This document shows positions 1-10,911 of a stretch of 31,391 nt of DNA, piece after piece. Under the pieces are notes generated by a model. The model ran no database searches, was not told where the DNA came from, and was given only the letters and a program-made list of their open reading frames with translations. Source of the DNA: Synechococcus sp. UW140 (GTDB lineage Bacteria; Cyanobacteriota; Cyanobacteriia; PCC-6307; Cyanobiaceae); NCBI GenBank assembly GCA_945878795.1, contig CAMDWF010000002.1, forward strand, positions 1 to 31,391, written 5' to 3'. The translations under genes and the position numbers were made by a program. Position 1 is the stretch's first letter. Each line of letters begins with the position of its first letter.

Positions 1-315
1 AATCCGTGCATTGAGCTCTGGCTCTTGATTCACCACCGTGAAGCACCAGGGCAACTGCATCGCGATCAGATTAAGAGATTGCTTAAGAGATTTGACGTTG
101 GCTACAAGAAGCATGTTCGCTTTGAGGCCTATCGCGCCGGCATAGAAAATGCTGTTCGCGTTGCGCATCGGATGGATTCTGAAGCCAAGGCTGAGGGTGG
201 CAAGCCATTTATGAATCCATCCTCCACCTTTTATAGGCTTGTGAGTTCAATTGCCTCAAGATCTAGTTCTGGTGAATTCGTGGACGGCTGGGAATGGCTC
301 GCGAGGTACCAGTGA
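1..315 (+). CDS. RloB-family protein, C-terminal part (left-truncated)
   Basis: The reading frame is open from base 1 and ends with TGA at 313-315, so only about the last 104 residues are present. It begins NPCIELWLLIHH, which matches the conserved NPCFELWLLLHF signature of RloB proteins, and ends with the family-like NPSSTFYRLV block. RloB proteins (about 200 residues) are thought to carry a TOPRIM-like nuclease fold and are usually paired with an AAA15 ATPase (RloA) in restriction or abortive-infection loci. Its stop overlaps the start of pglZ, so the two are probably translated together. The partner ATPase and the RloB N-terminus would lie outside the window. The TTG at 25 is internal and not the real start. 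The family call rests on motif recognition only. Confidence 0.72.
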   Translation, partial: NPCIELWLLIHHREAPGQLHRDQIKRLLKRFDVGYKKHVRFEAYRAGIENAVRVAHRMDSEAKAEGGKPFMNPSSTFYRLVSSIASRSSSGEFVDGWEWLARYQ

Positions 316-3286
316 GCAACCTCGGCCCCATCTCCACGGCTCTCGAAGCCGAGCTCCGCCAACAGGTGCAGCGCAGCGGCATCGTGATCTGGCTGGATCG
401 CGATGGCAACTACAGCCCGCTGGTGGATCAGCTCCAGGCCCTGCGCGCCGAAGGCGCTCTGCCCTATGCGGTGCATGGCTTTCGGGGGAGTCATCTGGCG
501 CTGATGCTCGACCTCGATGCCGTGGCCGCCGGCTCCGATCCACCAAGGCTGCTCATTCACCTGCCCGGCTTCACGGAGGACACCGTGACCCAGACCCCCG
601 TGCTGGGGCTCTACAGCAGTGGCACCCGCTTCCGAAAGGCGCTTGGCACCCTGATTCGCGAGGCGGCCGCCGGCCAGGTGCCTGGGGAAGCGATCGAGGC
701 CTTCGTGGCCACGGAGCCCGAAACGCTGGCCATGGCGGATGCCTGGCTGCAGGCCCAGCTCCAAGCCGATGGCGGGGGGCTCTACGAACAGGTCCGCTCC
801 ACCCCCGTGGTGGACGTGGTGGAGCAGCTGCTCAGCGATGGGCCCCTCTGCCGGCAGCTCACCTCGGCCGAGGCCCGCGATGAGTTCCTGCGGGCCGTGG
901 AGGCCGTAATCGCCTTGCCGTCCTCTTGGCTGCCGCTGGCCATGACCAAGCCCAGAACCACCCCGGACGACTGGGAACCAGGCCGCCCCGCCAGTCGCCA
1001 GCAACGGGATGACCTCGCCTTCATGCTCACCAGCTGGGCCCTGGTCGTCGAATACGTCCACGACCTCAAGCGTGCTCCGAGGGGTGCCTCCGCAGAAGCC
1101 GCCAAAGCCATCCCAGCCCGTCTGGTCACCACCTGCCGTGAGCTGGCCAGCCATCTGCGCGCGCGCCACACCGCCTTCTATCAGCGCACGGCCGATGAAG
1201 CCGAACTGCTGCTCAGCGAGGAACGCCAGCTGGCCAAAGCCGAAGACCTGGGCCGGATCGACACCTTCCGCTTCGAGGAGAGCACGGTGCTGGAGGCTGC
1301 CCTCGATGCCCTGCAGCAGCGCCAGTTCCGCAGCGCCGCCCAGTGGGCCGCCCAGCGCCTGAGCAGCGATAGCAAGCAGCAGAGCGATTCCTTCTGGTTG
1401 CAGCAGGATCCCGCCCGGCATGAAACCTGGCAGCTGATCGCCGCTGCCGCCCGTCTCGGCGAGGCCATCCACCACGCTGGCGATCTGCCCCCCAACCTCC
1501 CGTCATTGCAGCAGGCGGTGGAGCGCTACGTGGCACGCGGCGCCGCCGTGGATCAGGCCCACCGGCTGCTCGAGCAGCGGCGCCTCACCGCCCTGACGCC
1601 CCAGATTCCTGGTTTTGAACGGTTGCTGGTGGAACTTGATGGTCTGCGCCAACTCTGGCATCAGTGGGCCGACCGCTGGGCAATCGCCTTCAATGCGCTA
1701 TGTAAGGAGCATGGCTTCCTGCCCGAGCCTTCCCTCCAGCAGCGCCAATTGTTCCACGAGGAAGTGGAACCACTGCTGCGCAATGCCCTGAACCGCGAGA
1801 GCCAGCGCTGCGCCGTATTTCTTGTGGATGCCCTCCGCTACGAGATGGCGATTGAATTGTTCCAGCAGCTGCAGGACACGCCAGCCTCGAACGTGCAGCT
1901 CAAGGCAAGGCTCGCGGAACTCCCCACCATCACGGCGGTGGGCATGAACGTACTGGCACCGGTGGTCTCCCAGGGACGCCTCAGCCCCAGCCTCTCCTCC
2001 AACGATGGTGGTTCCATTCAGGGGATCCGTGCTGGAGAGTTTCTGGTCACCAACCCCGACACCCGCCTGCGCGCGATGCAGGCCTGCACCCCAGGCGCCA
2101 AGGCCCAGAAAATCAGCCTCGAAGAACTCATCAGCCTCACGGCTGACAAGCTCAGAAACACAGTGAATCAGGCTCGTCTCCTGATGATTTACAACAAAGA
2201 AATCGACGGTGCCGGTGAAGCTGGTGTGGGCCTCGACGTTTTCGCTCGTGTCCTTCGCGATCTTCGCTCTGCGTGGCAACGCCTGCGCAAGGCTGGCGTT
2301 CGCAATTTTGTGATCACCTCAGATCATGGCTTCCTGTTGCTTGAGGGGCTGCCTCCAGCGGTGCGCTCACATGGCACCAAGACCACACCCAGCCGCCGAC
2401 ACGTCATACGCCCCCATGCCGCCAATCACGACGGCGAAGTGCGCGTGGCCCTGACCGATCTCGGCTATCAGGGTGTGGAGGGCCAGCTGATGATGCCCGA
2501 AGACACCGCCGTTTTCGATATCGGCAAGCACAACATGCGTTTCGTGCATGGGGGCAACAGCCTGCAGGAGCGGCTGATTCCGGTGCTGACGATTCAGCAC
2601 CGTGAAAAGCCTGGTGGATCGGCCCAGACCTACCGGATTGAGGCCCAACAGCGCCCTGGTGTAGGCGACTACCTCTGTCTGGACATTCAGGTGTGCACTG
2701 TGGATCAGATGGCGTTGGCGTTCAGCGGCCCAAGCCGGATCGAGTTGGCTCTCAGGTGTCCGGACGATCCCGATCTGCAGGTCGAGTTGACCCAGCCTCG
2801 TGGTGGGGCCACGCTCAACGGCGACATGATCCAGGCCCCGGTGGGTGAATCCTTCGAGCTGTTCTTCCGCCTCCGCGGCAGTAGTCAGGAGAAGGTGCGG
2901 GTGGAGGTGTTCCACCCCGGCGCCACGGATCAGGTTGTCTCCAGCATCCCGGAGGCTCGCTTCCTGGTGAGCGCGCTCTCCACGGCCCCGCAGCGTCAAT
3001 CCGAGGTGATGGAGCAGGCCCCAACGCCTGCGACGACGACCCTGCAGGACAGCGCAATGCCGCAGTGGCTGGTGGACCTTTCCGAGGATGAAAAAATCCG
3101 CCAGTTGTTTTCCCACCTGGCTACCCACGGCGCGATCACCGAGCCGGAGATGGCTGCCATGCTGGGCTCCCCCCGGGCCGCCCGGCGCTTCTCCGTCCAG
3201 GTCGACGACCTGGCCAGCCGGGCGCCATTCTCCGTGCGTGTCGTGGTGGTGGGCGAGGTCAAGCGCTACGTGAAGGAGCAGAGCTG

Positions 3287-3287
<1 letters not shown>
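294..3287 (+). CDS. pglZ: BREX phosphatase-like protein PglZ
   Basis: About 997 residues. PglZ is the alkaline-phosphatase-superfamily member shared by all BREX phage-defence systems. The core is visible: FLVDALRYE at about 509-517 (metal-site Asp followed by the LRYE signature), ITSDHGFLLLE at about 672-682, and HGGNSLQE at about 752, the typical late PglZ motif. About 500 residues precede the core, and a C-terminal part follows with a possible winged-helix segment (about 925-997). Two starts are possible: ATG at 294, or GTG at 312, which makes a GTGA overlap with the upstream RloB stop and has GAGG five bases before it; I find 312 at least as likely. The stop overlaps the brxD ATG by one base. 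The gene order fits BREX type 2 or type 6. Confidence 0.9.
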
Positions 3288-4636
<1,349 letters not shown>

Positions 4637-4667
4637 GGCTCCCTCGGCTGCCGGCTGGAGGCTTGGA

Positions 4668-6815
4668 ATGAGCGTCTTCTCCCGCCTGGCACCCCGGCTG
4701 CAGGAAGCGATCGTCGCCCGCCTCGGCTGGAGCAGTCTTCGCCCCGTGCAGGAGCAGGCCGGGGAAGCGTTGCTGGACGGCGCCAATGCCGTGATCCTGG
4801 CCCCCACGGCAGGCGGCAAAACCGAAGCCTCGATGTTTCCAACCATCTCCGAGATGGTGGAGTCGGCTCCCGATGGCGTTGGCGCCCTCTACATCGCGCC
4901 GATCAAGGCCCTGCTCAACAACCAGGCCGAGCGGCTTGGCCTCTACACCGAAATGGTGGGCCTGCGCCGCTTCGTCTGGCATGGGGACACGGACGACGCA
5001 TCCCGCCGCAAGTTCCTCAAGGAGCCGGCCGAGCTGCTGATGACCACTCCCGAATCCCTGGAGGTGATGCTCGTCTCCCAGCGGGTGGACGAGGCCAAGC
5101 TGTTCGGCGACCTGCGGATCGTGGTGATCGACGAGGTGCATGCCCTAGCGGGTTCGGACCGCGGCGCCCACCTGATGAGCGTGCTGGAGCGCATCGCCCG
5201 GCTCTCGCGCCATGACCTGCAGCGGGTCGGCCTGAGCGCCACGGTGGGCAATCCCGACGCGATCCTCCACTGGTTGCAGGGTTCCTCAAAGAGGTCGGGC
5301 CAGGTGGTCGACCCACCGAAACCGGCCAGCCGCCGCCAACTACTGGTGGTGCACCGGCCAGAATTGCGCCTGCTCGCCCACGATGCCGCCCGCATGGCCC
5401 TCGGCCAGAAAAGCCTGTTCTTCTGTCAGTCCCGCTCCACCACCGAGAAGGTGGCCGAAACCATGCGGCGGGCCGGCACGACGGTGTTCGTGCATCACAG
5501 CGCCGTCTCCAAGGAGGAGCGCCTGCTTGCCGAGGAGACGTTCCACCGGGGCATGAATAATGCATGCACAGCCGATGGCAGCGGTGCCTGCATCGTCTGC
5601 ACCTCCACCCTGGAGCTGGGCATCGATGTGGGTGATCTGGATCGGGTGCTTCAGGCCAATGCTCCCGACACGGTGAGTTCCTTTCTGCAACGCATGGGCC
5701 GCACCGGGCGGCGGGACGGGCAGGCCGCCAACACCACTTTCTTCTGTGAATCCAGCGAGAGCGTGCTGCAGGCCACGGCGTTGATCGAGCTTGCTAAGCA
5801 GGGCTGGGTGGAGGCCGTGCCCGTGCAGGACCGCTGTTGGCCGGTGCTCATCCACCAGCTGCTGACCATGGCCCTGGCTGGTGGTGGCATCAGCCAAGAA
5901 GAGGCCTGGGCCCACCTCTCCAAGGTGCCGGACTTCGCGGGGATCAGCCGGGCGGAGTTTGATCGCCTGATCCGCTGGCTGCTCGCCGATGGCGGGCTGC
6001 GTGAAGCATCCGGTCAGCTGGTGATCGGCCCCAAGGCCGAGAAGCGCTTTGGCCGCAAGAACTTCATGGAGCTGTTCGCGGTGTTCACCAGCCCAGTCAG
6101 CTACACGGTATTCACGGCCGCGGGTCAGCCCCTCGGCTCGTTGCAGCAAGAGTTCGTCGATCGCCTGGTCGATGGGGTGAGCAGCTTCCTGCTCGGCGGC
6201 CGGGGCTGGGTGGTGCAGCGCATCCAGCACGACGACCGTCGGGTGTTCGTGGATCCCGCCCCCCGCGGCAAGCAACCCACCTGGGGCGGCTACATCCCCC
6301 AGTTCCTCGGCCTGGAGGTGTGCCAGAAGATGCGCGACCTCCTGCTCTGCTCCACAGCCTTCCCCTACCTCGATGAGCAGGCGGCTGCCGTTCTTGAGGA
6401 AAAACGGGAAGCGATTCAACCGCTCTTCCAGTCGGGTCGCGCCGGCATCGAAGCCAGGGATGGCGAGGTGCGCTGGTGGACCTTCGCCGGCGGCAAGATC
6501 AATGCCACACTCCGCTACGGACTGGAGGCTGTTGGCGGCGACTGGAAAATCACCACCGACAACATCCTCGTCAAGGCGAAAGGGGAAGGCATCACAACAG
6601 AACGCTTCCACGAAGCCATCGAGCATCTGGCCACCCCGGAGGTCTGGGACGATGCGAAGCTCTGGAAGGATGTCGCTGAGTCATTGCCCAACTACCGGCT
6701 GAGCAAGTTTCAAGACCTGATGCCGGACTGGGCGGAGCAGGAGGTGGTAGCGGACTATCTACTTTCCACAAAAAATGCCCGGGATTGGTGCTACTTGTAT
6801 CCAAGCACGCATTGA
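4668..6815 (+). CDS. brxHI: BREX DEAD/DEAH-box helicase BrxHI (Lhr-like)
   Basis: 715 residues, superfamily 2 helicase. Motif I is APTAGGKTE at about 45-53, motif II DEVH at 155-158, motif III LSATVGNP near 189, and motif VI QRMGRTGRR at about 341-349. After the helicase core there is a long C-terminal part with winged-helix-like and Lhr-type segments. In BREX loci this helicase is called BrxHI and is encoded after brxD. GGAGG stands six bases before the ATG; only 31 bases separate it from brxD. It is the last gene of the operon in this window, since the following gene is on the other strand. Complete and undamaged as far as I can see. Confidence 0.9.
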   Translation: MSVFSRLAPRLQEAIVARLGWSSLRPVQEQAGEALLDGANAVILAPTAGGKTEASMFPTISEMVESAPDGVGALYIAPIKALLNNQAERLGLYTEMVGLRRFVWHGDTDDASRRKFLKEPAELLMTTPESLEVMLVSQRVDEAKLFGDLRIVVIDEVHALAGSDRGAHLMSVLERIARLSRHDLQRVGLSATVGNPDAILHWLQGSSKRSGQVVDPPKPASRRQLLVVHRPELRLLAHDAARMALGQKSLFFCQSRSTTEKVAETMRRAGTTVFVHHSAVSKEERLLAEETFHRGMNNACTADGSGACIVCTSTLELGIDVGDLDRVLQANAPDTVSSFLQRMGRTGRRDGQAANTTFFCESSESVLQATALIELAKQGWVEAVPVQDRCWPVLIHQLLTMALAGGGISQEEAWAHLSKVPDFAGISRAEFDRLIRWLLADGGLREASGQLVIGPKAEKRFGRKNFMELFAVFTSPVSYTVFTAAGQPLGSLQQEFVDRLVDGVSSFLLGGRGWVVQRIQHDDRRVFVDPAPRGKQPTWGGYIPQFLGLEVCQKMRDLLLCSTAFPYLDEQAAAVLEEKREAIQPLFQSGRAGIEARDGEVRWWTFAGGKINATLRYGLEAVGGDWKITTDNILVKAKGEGITTERFHEAIEHLATPEVWDDAKLWKDVAESLPNYRLSKFQDLMPDWAEQEVVADYLLSTKNARDWCYLYPSTH

Positions 6816-6925
6816 AGAAATTCATGTTGCAAGTGACCCATCGAACCAAATGAAAGGGCAGTCACAAGACACGTCCAAGAATGTCAATGCTCAGTTAATG
6901 CACGGGGGCGATCATTCTCTTTTTA

Positions 6926-7426
6926 TCATCCCACCACAGATGAGAATACTCTCAATATGTCGGAAATGACGCCGAGTGGCAGGCCGCTTACGCTTTTACC
7001 GGCTTCATACGGATATCTCGAAGGTGTAAACAGCCTTCCATCTAGCTTTTCAAGGACATCGCGGAAGAAACGATTGGGAACAACTCCCGTGCCCCCTTGA
7101 TTTAGATAAGCACGCAGCCTCTCTTTGGCGAAAGCTTCCTTGTCAAGCCTCTCTCGAAAGTGTTGAGGCGCCTTGTCGTACAGACTTGGCAAGCAATGAC
7201 CGTGGGGGCTGGCCGCTGTCACTACATCTACGTCTTGTGCATAAGGTGATGGCGTGTAGACGTTCTGCCCACAGAGCGATTTCAGGTAAAGCTCCATGGC
7301 TATAGCAGCACAGTGAATCGCGGGAAGCAGTACCAAGTCTGATCCAGACTGGTCAAGCATTTCGTGAGCATGGCTGTAATACTTCGCGCCCTCGCGGATT
7401 TGCTGATTAGGGATTTCGGAAATCAT
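6926..7426 (-). CDS. HEPN-like small protein of unknown function
   Basis: About 166 residues from the ATG at 7426; a TTG at 7456 would add ten residues but has no better ribosome site. The segment LLPAIHCAAIAMELYLKSL resembles the second helix of HEPN-type helical bundles (A.ElylKaL). I do not see an Rx4-6H nuclease motif, so a catalytic HEPN RNase is not supported. It converges on the BREX operon, with 110 bases between the two stops, and is somewhat less GC-rich. Proteins of this look are often annotated hypothetical and occur in defence islands. Function not assigned. Confidence 0.6.
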   Translation of the reverse strand: MISEIPNQQIREGAKYYSHAHEMLDQSGSDLVLLPAIHCAAIAMELYLKSLCGQNVYTPSPYAQDVDVVTAASPHGHCLPSLYDKAPQHFRERLDKEAFAKERLRAYLNQGGTGVVPNRFFRDVLEKLDGRLFTPSRYPYEAGKSVSGLPLGVISDILRVFSSVVG

Positions 7427-7677
7427 CGCATTTGAGGTCTTGGGACTTTGCCCCAACTATAGGGAGTAGACACTCGGCACGCCCCCCACACGGTTAAGAA
7501 TGCTGACTCTCTTTGGATTAAAGTCGAAAACTTGCTCGTGTTGCAACTGTCGAAATTTCCCCATAATTTATTTTCTGTCAGGCTTTGTGCAACCGCACCG
7601 CCTCGTCGTACTCCGCCCCGATCCCCAGCCCTGAGTCCTCATCAGGCATCAGCCGTTACCGCTGCGCGGGCCTGCGG

Positions 7678-8712
7678 CTACATGCCCACCTGGATCAGGC
7701 AGGCCAGGGCCAGGTCGCTCGAGCTGCCGGGAAGGGTCTTGAGGCTGCGGGAGGTGCCCGGCTCGTTGATCTGCAGGCCTCCCTGGCCTATGGCCGCCAC
7801 CTCGCTGAGCACCGCCATGAAGCGCTGCTGCTCCATCCCCTCGAACAGCTGCAGGGCCTGGAGGCAGTAGCTCACGGCGTCCTGCCGCAATCCCTCGGGC
7901 TGCTCGGCCCGCAGATCCCGGCTGGCGATGCTGCCCCGCAGGTCCTTGGCCTTGTTGGCCAGCTCGCCGTAGGGCTGGGCCTCGATCACGCGCAGCAGCA
8001 GCCGATCGGCCTCGTCGCTGTGCTCGCCTGGATCCAGCTCCAGCAACGCCTGGGCCAGGTTGAAGGTGGTGACCAGATCATCCGGTGCCACCGCCAGCGC
8101 CTGGCGGAAGCGTTCGATGCCGGCGGCCAGGGCCCCGGCGATCACCAGCAGGCTGCCAAGGCTGCGGAGGGCAAAGGCGTTGTGCGGCTCGAGCTCGATC
8201 GCTGCCTCCAGAGCCTGGCGGGCTTCTGATCGGTCCTCTTGCCTGAGCGCGGCCAATCCCAGCGCCACCTGCGCATTGGCCTGGGCGTGGGTATCACCGG
8301 CGTTGGCGATCACCGCCCGGCGCAGTAGCAGCCGGGCTTCCTCCAGCCGGCCCTCCTCGCTGGCGAGCACGCCAAGGTTGTAGAGGGCCTCCGGGTGCTC
8401 GGGCTCCAGCTGCAGCAGGGTTTCCAGCAGCGGCCTGGCTTCATCGAACCGGCGTTGCTGCAGGAGCGGGCCGATGGACGCCATCGCCGGTGCTCCCGGC
8501 CCTGCCGGTTCCGGTGTCGCCGGCTCCCAGGCCACCTCGATGCGGCCGGCGGCGAACACCACCGACAGCTGGCCGCCCATGGAGGCATAGGACTTCTGGA
8601 AGTACTCCGTCACCGCCCTGTGGAATGCCACCGTGCCTGGGATGCGGCTGCCCTCGGGAAGCAGGGAGGCATCAAAGGTGGCCTCTTCGATCGAGAACGC
8701 CGTTCCTTCCAT
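7678..8712 (-). CDS. Tetratricopeptide-repeat protein
   Basis: 344 residues from the ATG at 8712 (a GTG codon precedes it directly). From about residue 85 to 240 it has consecutive helix-turn-helix TPR units, for example EHPEALYNLGVLASEEGRLE and NAFALRSLGSLLVIAGALA, each with the small-residue W/L-G-Y/A pattern of TPRs. The N-terminal 75 residues are not TPR-like, and the C-terminal 100 residues look like a separate unknown region. No signal peptide. The start overlaps the stop of the gene upstream (TGATG), so the two form an operon and probably act together. TPRs bind proteins; the partner here is unknown. Confidence 0.85.
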   Translation of the reverse strand: MEGTAFSIEEATFDASLLPEGSRIPGTVAFHRAVTEYFQKSYASMGGQLSVVFAAGRIEVAWEPATPEPAGPGAPAMASIGPLLQQRRFDEARPLLETLLQLEPEHPEALYNLGVLASEEGRLEEARLLLRRAVIANAGDTHAQANAQVALGLAALRQEDRSEARQALEAAIELEPHNAFALRSLGSLLVIAGALAAGIERFRQALAVAPDDLVTTFNLAQALLELDPGEHSDEADRLLLRVIEAQPYGELANKAKDLRGSIASRDLRAEQPEGLRQDAVSYCLQALQLFEGMEQQRFMAVLSEVAAIGQGGLQINEPGTSRSLKTLPGSSSDLALACLIQVGM

Positions 8713-9402
8713 CACGGCGTCTTCCAGACGTACCAGCGGGAGAGGCCCAGCTTTTCGGCCCAGCCATCGACGATCTCCCGATCCGGATCCGCCGTGGTGG
8801 GCTCGGCGCGGGTGATGGCGATCAGCTCCCTGGCCAAGGCCTCAAAACCTGCCGCCTGGTAGGGGATCGCTAGCGGCGGGATCCCGACCAGCTCGGCGGT
8901 CTGAAAGGAATAGGCGGCATTCATCGCCCTACTGGCCTTCACCACATCGGCGGGGCCCATCTTGTCCACCTCGGCATTGAGGCAGGGCACATTCCCCTGC
9001 ACCTGGCTCTGGAGCACCGCCGCCTGCAGTCCCCGCAGTTCCGGCACCTGTTCGAACAGCCAGCGATCGGCCCACAGCCCTGGGCCCGTCGAGCGCAGCT
9101 GCACCATCAGCCCGTCGTAGAAGCGCAGCCCCGCCTTCCGCGCCAGGGCCAGGCTCAAGCTGCCCTTGACTAGTTTCTCCACCTGGGTGATCACCTTCTG
9201 CTGGGGTAACCGAGCTGTTGTCGTTGCTGATGGCCGCCTCGTTCTGCCCGTCGAACAGCGGTCCCAGGGGGAGCACCGCCAACTGCCCCTGCTGCATCAA
9301 CTCCAAGCCAGGCGGGTTGGGCTGCTCGGGGCCAAACAGCCTCACCGGCGGTGCTTCAGGTCCGATAGGGAGGGGTTCCTGGCGATAACGCGGCCGGGGC
9401 AT
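8712..9402 (-). pseudogene. Conserved-looking hypothetical gene split by a frameshift
   Basis: The first 65 or so codons run from ATG 9402 (MPRPRYRQEPLPIGPEAPP) to SNDNSSVT; the remaining 160 codons are in another frame, beginning with QQKVITQVEKLVKG. The frames join if one base is removed from the run of four G at 9203-9206, giving ...SSVTQQKVITQV..., a natural-looking continuous protein of about 229 residues. The Pro-rich N-terminus (an FGPEQPNPPG segment) suggests a flexible start; the rest is helical with no motif I know. It overlaps the TPR gene start. Either a real +1 mutation or a homopolymer sequencing error; both halves have normal codon use, so decay would be recent. Confidence 0.65.
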
Positions 9403-9465
9403 GGCGGGTGGTGATCAGGCCTCAGCTTGCCGGGTGCGGTGGGAGGGCGCCAGGGTGGGGATGGG

Positions 9466-9606
9466 TTAGAGCCGCTGAAAGCCTCCGTCGACTGGCTCTG
9501 GCAAGCTGCCCGGTGGCGGCAGCGCGGGTCTGTCCCTCGCTTTGGGTGGCTTCTTGAGGCACAGATCGAGAATCAACTGGCGTAGCTGCTGGAAACGGGG
9601 TTGGCG
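9466..9606 (-). other. Possible orphan C-terminal coding fragment
   Basis: A 46-codon open stretch, without a start, reads FQQLRQLILDLCLKKPP and ends in DGGFQRL. It overlaps the last codons of the exported-protein gene at 9573 in another frame. The composition is protein-like, but I do not recognise it. It may be the tail of a lost gene, or chance. Confidence 0.18.
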
Positions 9607-10235
9607 CTACTTTTGATCCGCTTTCTTAGCTTGCGGCTGTAGCCGAAGGCAGCAGCCACACCGAAGAGCGGCAGTGGGCCTGGGACAGACGCATTTACCA
9701 GCGTATAGACAGGCCGGCCGGATTTACATTGTATTGTTGGCGTGAGGTGTGGACAGCCGCCAGCATCATGCATGCCCAAAGATGCTATTCCATCATTAAA
9801 AAACCACAACACTGAAAAGGGCGCGTCACCCGGATTCCATGTAAAAGAACCGTCCAACGTCCGCACCGCGAACCATGTAAAAGAACCGTCCAACGGCTTG
9901 TCATTAACGATTTGGCCGTTGCTAACGGTGAACCCGCGCGATCTGTTAGGGTTTCCCGTGTATGCAAAGAAGTCTACCGTGTAGAAGCCGGTCTGAGCTG
10001 GGGTTCCTCCATTATTGGAGACACTGACAGCAACTCCCGCCACCTGATTGACCGTGTTGTCAACCAGGCCTGTGATTAGGCCTTCTACACTTCCACCTGT
10101 GGAGCCAGGAGTGTCGAAAAAGAATTTCAAGTCGAGAGCTGATGCTGTCTGTGGAGCCAGCAGTGAACCTGTCGCCACGCCGAGGGTTACAAGACCAGAA
10201 GCTATGTAGGCATGCTTATTCATCATGTTTGACAT
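9573..10235 (-). CDS. Exported protein with PEP-CTERM-like C-terminal tail
   Basis: 220 residues. The N-terminus has a signal peptide (hydrophobic about 11-33, ending QTASA). The C-terminus carries VPGPLPLFGVAAAFGYSRK followed by basic residues: a Pro-rich motif, a short hydrophobic helix and an Arg/Lys cluster, the layout of PEP-CTERM sorting tails in the variant seen in cyanobacteria. Such proteins are exported, held by the tail and processed by an exosortase-type enzyme; none is in the window. The passenger domain is beta-rich with no catalytic motif. AAGGA nine bases before ATG 10235 supports this start. The segment LDGSFTW occurs twice, 12 residues apart. The same tail type recurs at 21486-22160. 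Confidence 0.82.
   Translation of the reverse strand: MSNMMNKHAYIASGLVTLGVATGSLLAPQTASALDLKFFFDTPGSTGGSVEGLITGLVDNTVNQVAGVAVSVSNNGGTPAQTGFYTVDFFAYTGNPNRSRGFTVSNGQIVNDKPLDGSFTWFAVRTLDGSFTWNPGDAPFSVLWFFNDGIASLGMHDAGGCPHLTPTIQCKSGRPVYTLVNASVPGPLPLFGVAAAFGYSRKLRKRIKSSANPVSSSYAS
9837..9895. repeat. Two direct copies of a 23-bp unit inside the exported-protein gene
   Basis: The sequence from 9837 to 9859 is repeated without change at 9873-9895, a 36-bp (12-codon) offset that keeps frame. On the - strand it encodes the doubled LDGSFTW block. This looks like a recent in-frame duplication. Confidence 0.85.
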
Positions 10236-10626
10236 CCAAATTCATCCTTATACAATTTGGCAGAGGGCCGCAGTGTATTTGCGGCTACTTGAATGTGAGT
10301 CGGACCCCTCTCCGCCCGTTGGAACCCTGCAGCCGCAACCCCATTCCGGCCCCGCCGATGCCCACCCCTGCCGATCCGCTGGCCCAGCTGATAGCCGCCG
10401 TGCTGGCCTATCGCCCCCAGCCCTGGGCCTGGCTGCCCCCGCTTCTCCCCAGGAAACTCCGGCGACGATGGGCAGCTGATCCGCCAGCTCCCGGCCCTGC
10501 TGCGCGAGCACCGGCTCGACCCGATGGTGGGCGAGGGCAACTACTGCGTTCCGGCAGGTTTGACGAGCTGGAGCTCCCACTGGGTCCAGGTGGTGGGGCT
10601 ATCGCTGGCCCTGGCCGTGCCTCAGC
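10236..10626. other. Gap without a confident gene; possible decayed coding DNA
   Basis: Promoter-proximal DNA of the - strand gene at 10235 lies on the left. From about 10358 on the + strand the frames look partly protein-like (a start at 10358 giving ADPLAQLIAAVLAYRPQPW, then in another frame DDGQLIRQLPALLREHRL), as if a small gene had lost its frame at least once. I recognise no family and no RNA gene here. Confidence 0.3.
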
Positions 10627-10911
10627 TCACCCAGGTACTGGCACCGGAGGCACTTGCCACTGGGCCGTTGTGGCCTGCCAGCCCATTTGCCTCTTCTGAG
10701 CCCAGAGCTTGCGCGCCTCCTCCCGGCTCAGCTCCAGCCGCCTTTTGAGCAGCGGCACCGGCTGACCCGGCAACAGCTCCCCCACGGTCACCTCCAGCCG
10801 CTGAGCCCAGCGGTCCCAGCGTGTTGGCCGAAAGTGCAGCACCTGGCGGCCATCGCTAATCCAGCCCTCGCGGGGCGAGCGCGGCGGCCAGTTACGGGAG
10901 CCAGCGCTCAC
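10627..10911 (-). CDS. DUF1651-type small protein
   Basis: 94 residues from the GTG at 10911. The core EGWISDGRQVLHFRP ... PLLKRRLELSREEARKLW ... MGWQ matches the DUF1651 pattern known from marine and freshwater Synechococcus: GW near the start, a beta strand, then a basic helix with a conserved ArgxxA..LW and a closing GW. Function unknown. The GTG overlaps the stop of the upstream Cys-rich gene (GTGA), so they are coupled. A longer frame is open upstream (to 11079), but it lies antiparallel through the Cys-rich gene's codons and reads as Pro/Arg-rich shadow. Small size and narrow distribution suggest a lineage-specific accessory protein. Confidence 0.72.
   Translation of the reverse strand: MSAGSRNWPPRSPREGWISDGRQVLHFRPTRWDRWAQRLEVTVGELLPGQPVPLLKRRLELSREEARKLWAQKRQMGWQATTAQWQVPPVPVPG

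Noticed and set aside
231..1475. 414-codon open frame antisense to pglZ
   Set aside because: GC-rich shadow of pglZ; low-complexity Gly/Ala/Leu-rich product without motifs.
5340..6626. 428-codon open frame antisense to brxHI
   Set aside because: Shadow of the helicase gene, whose motifs are unambiguous.
8712..9206. Programmed frameshifting at the G4 run
   Set aside because: No slippery heptamer with downstream structure is apparent; a plain indel or sequencing error is simpler.
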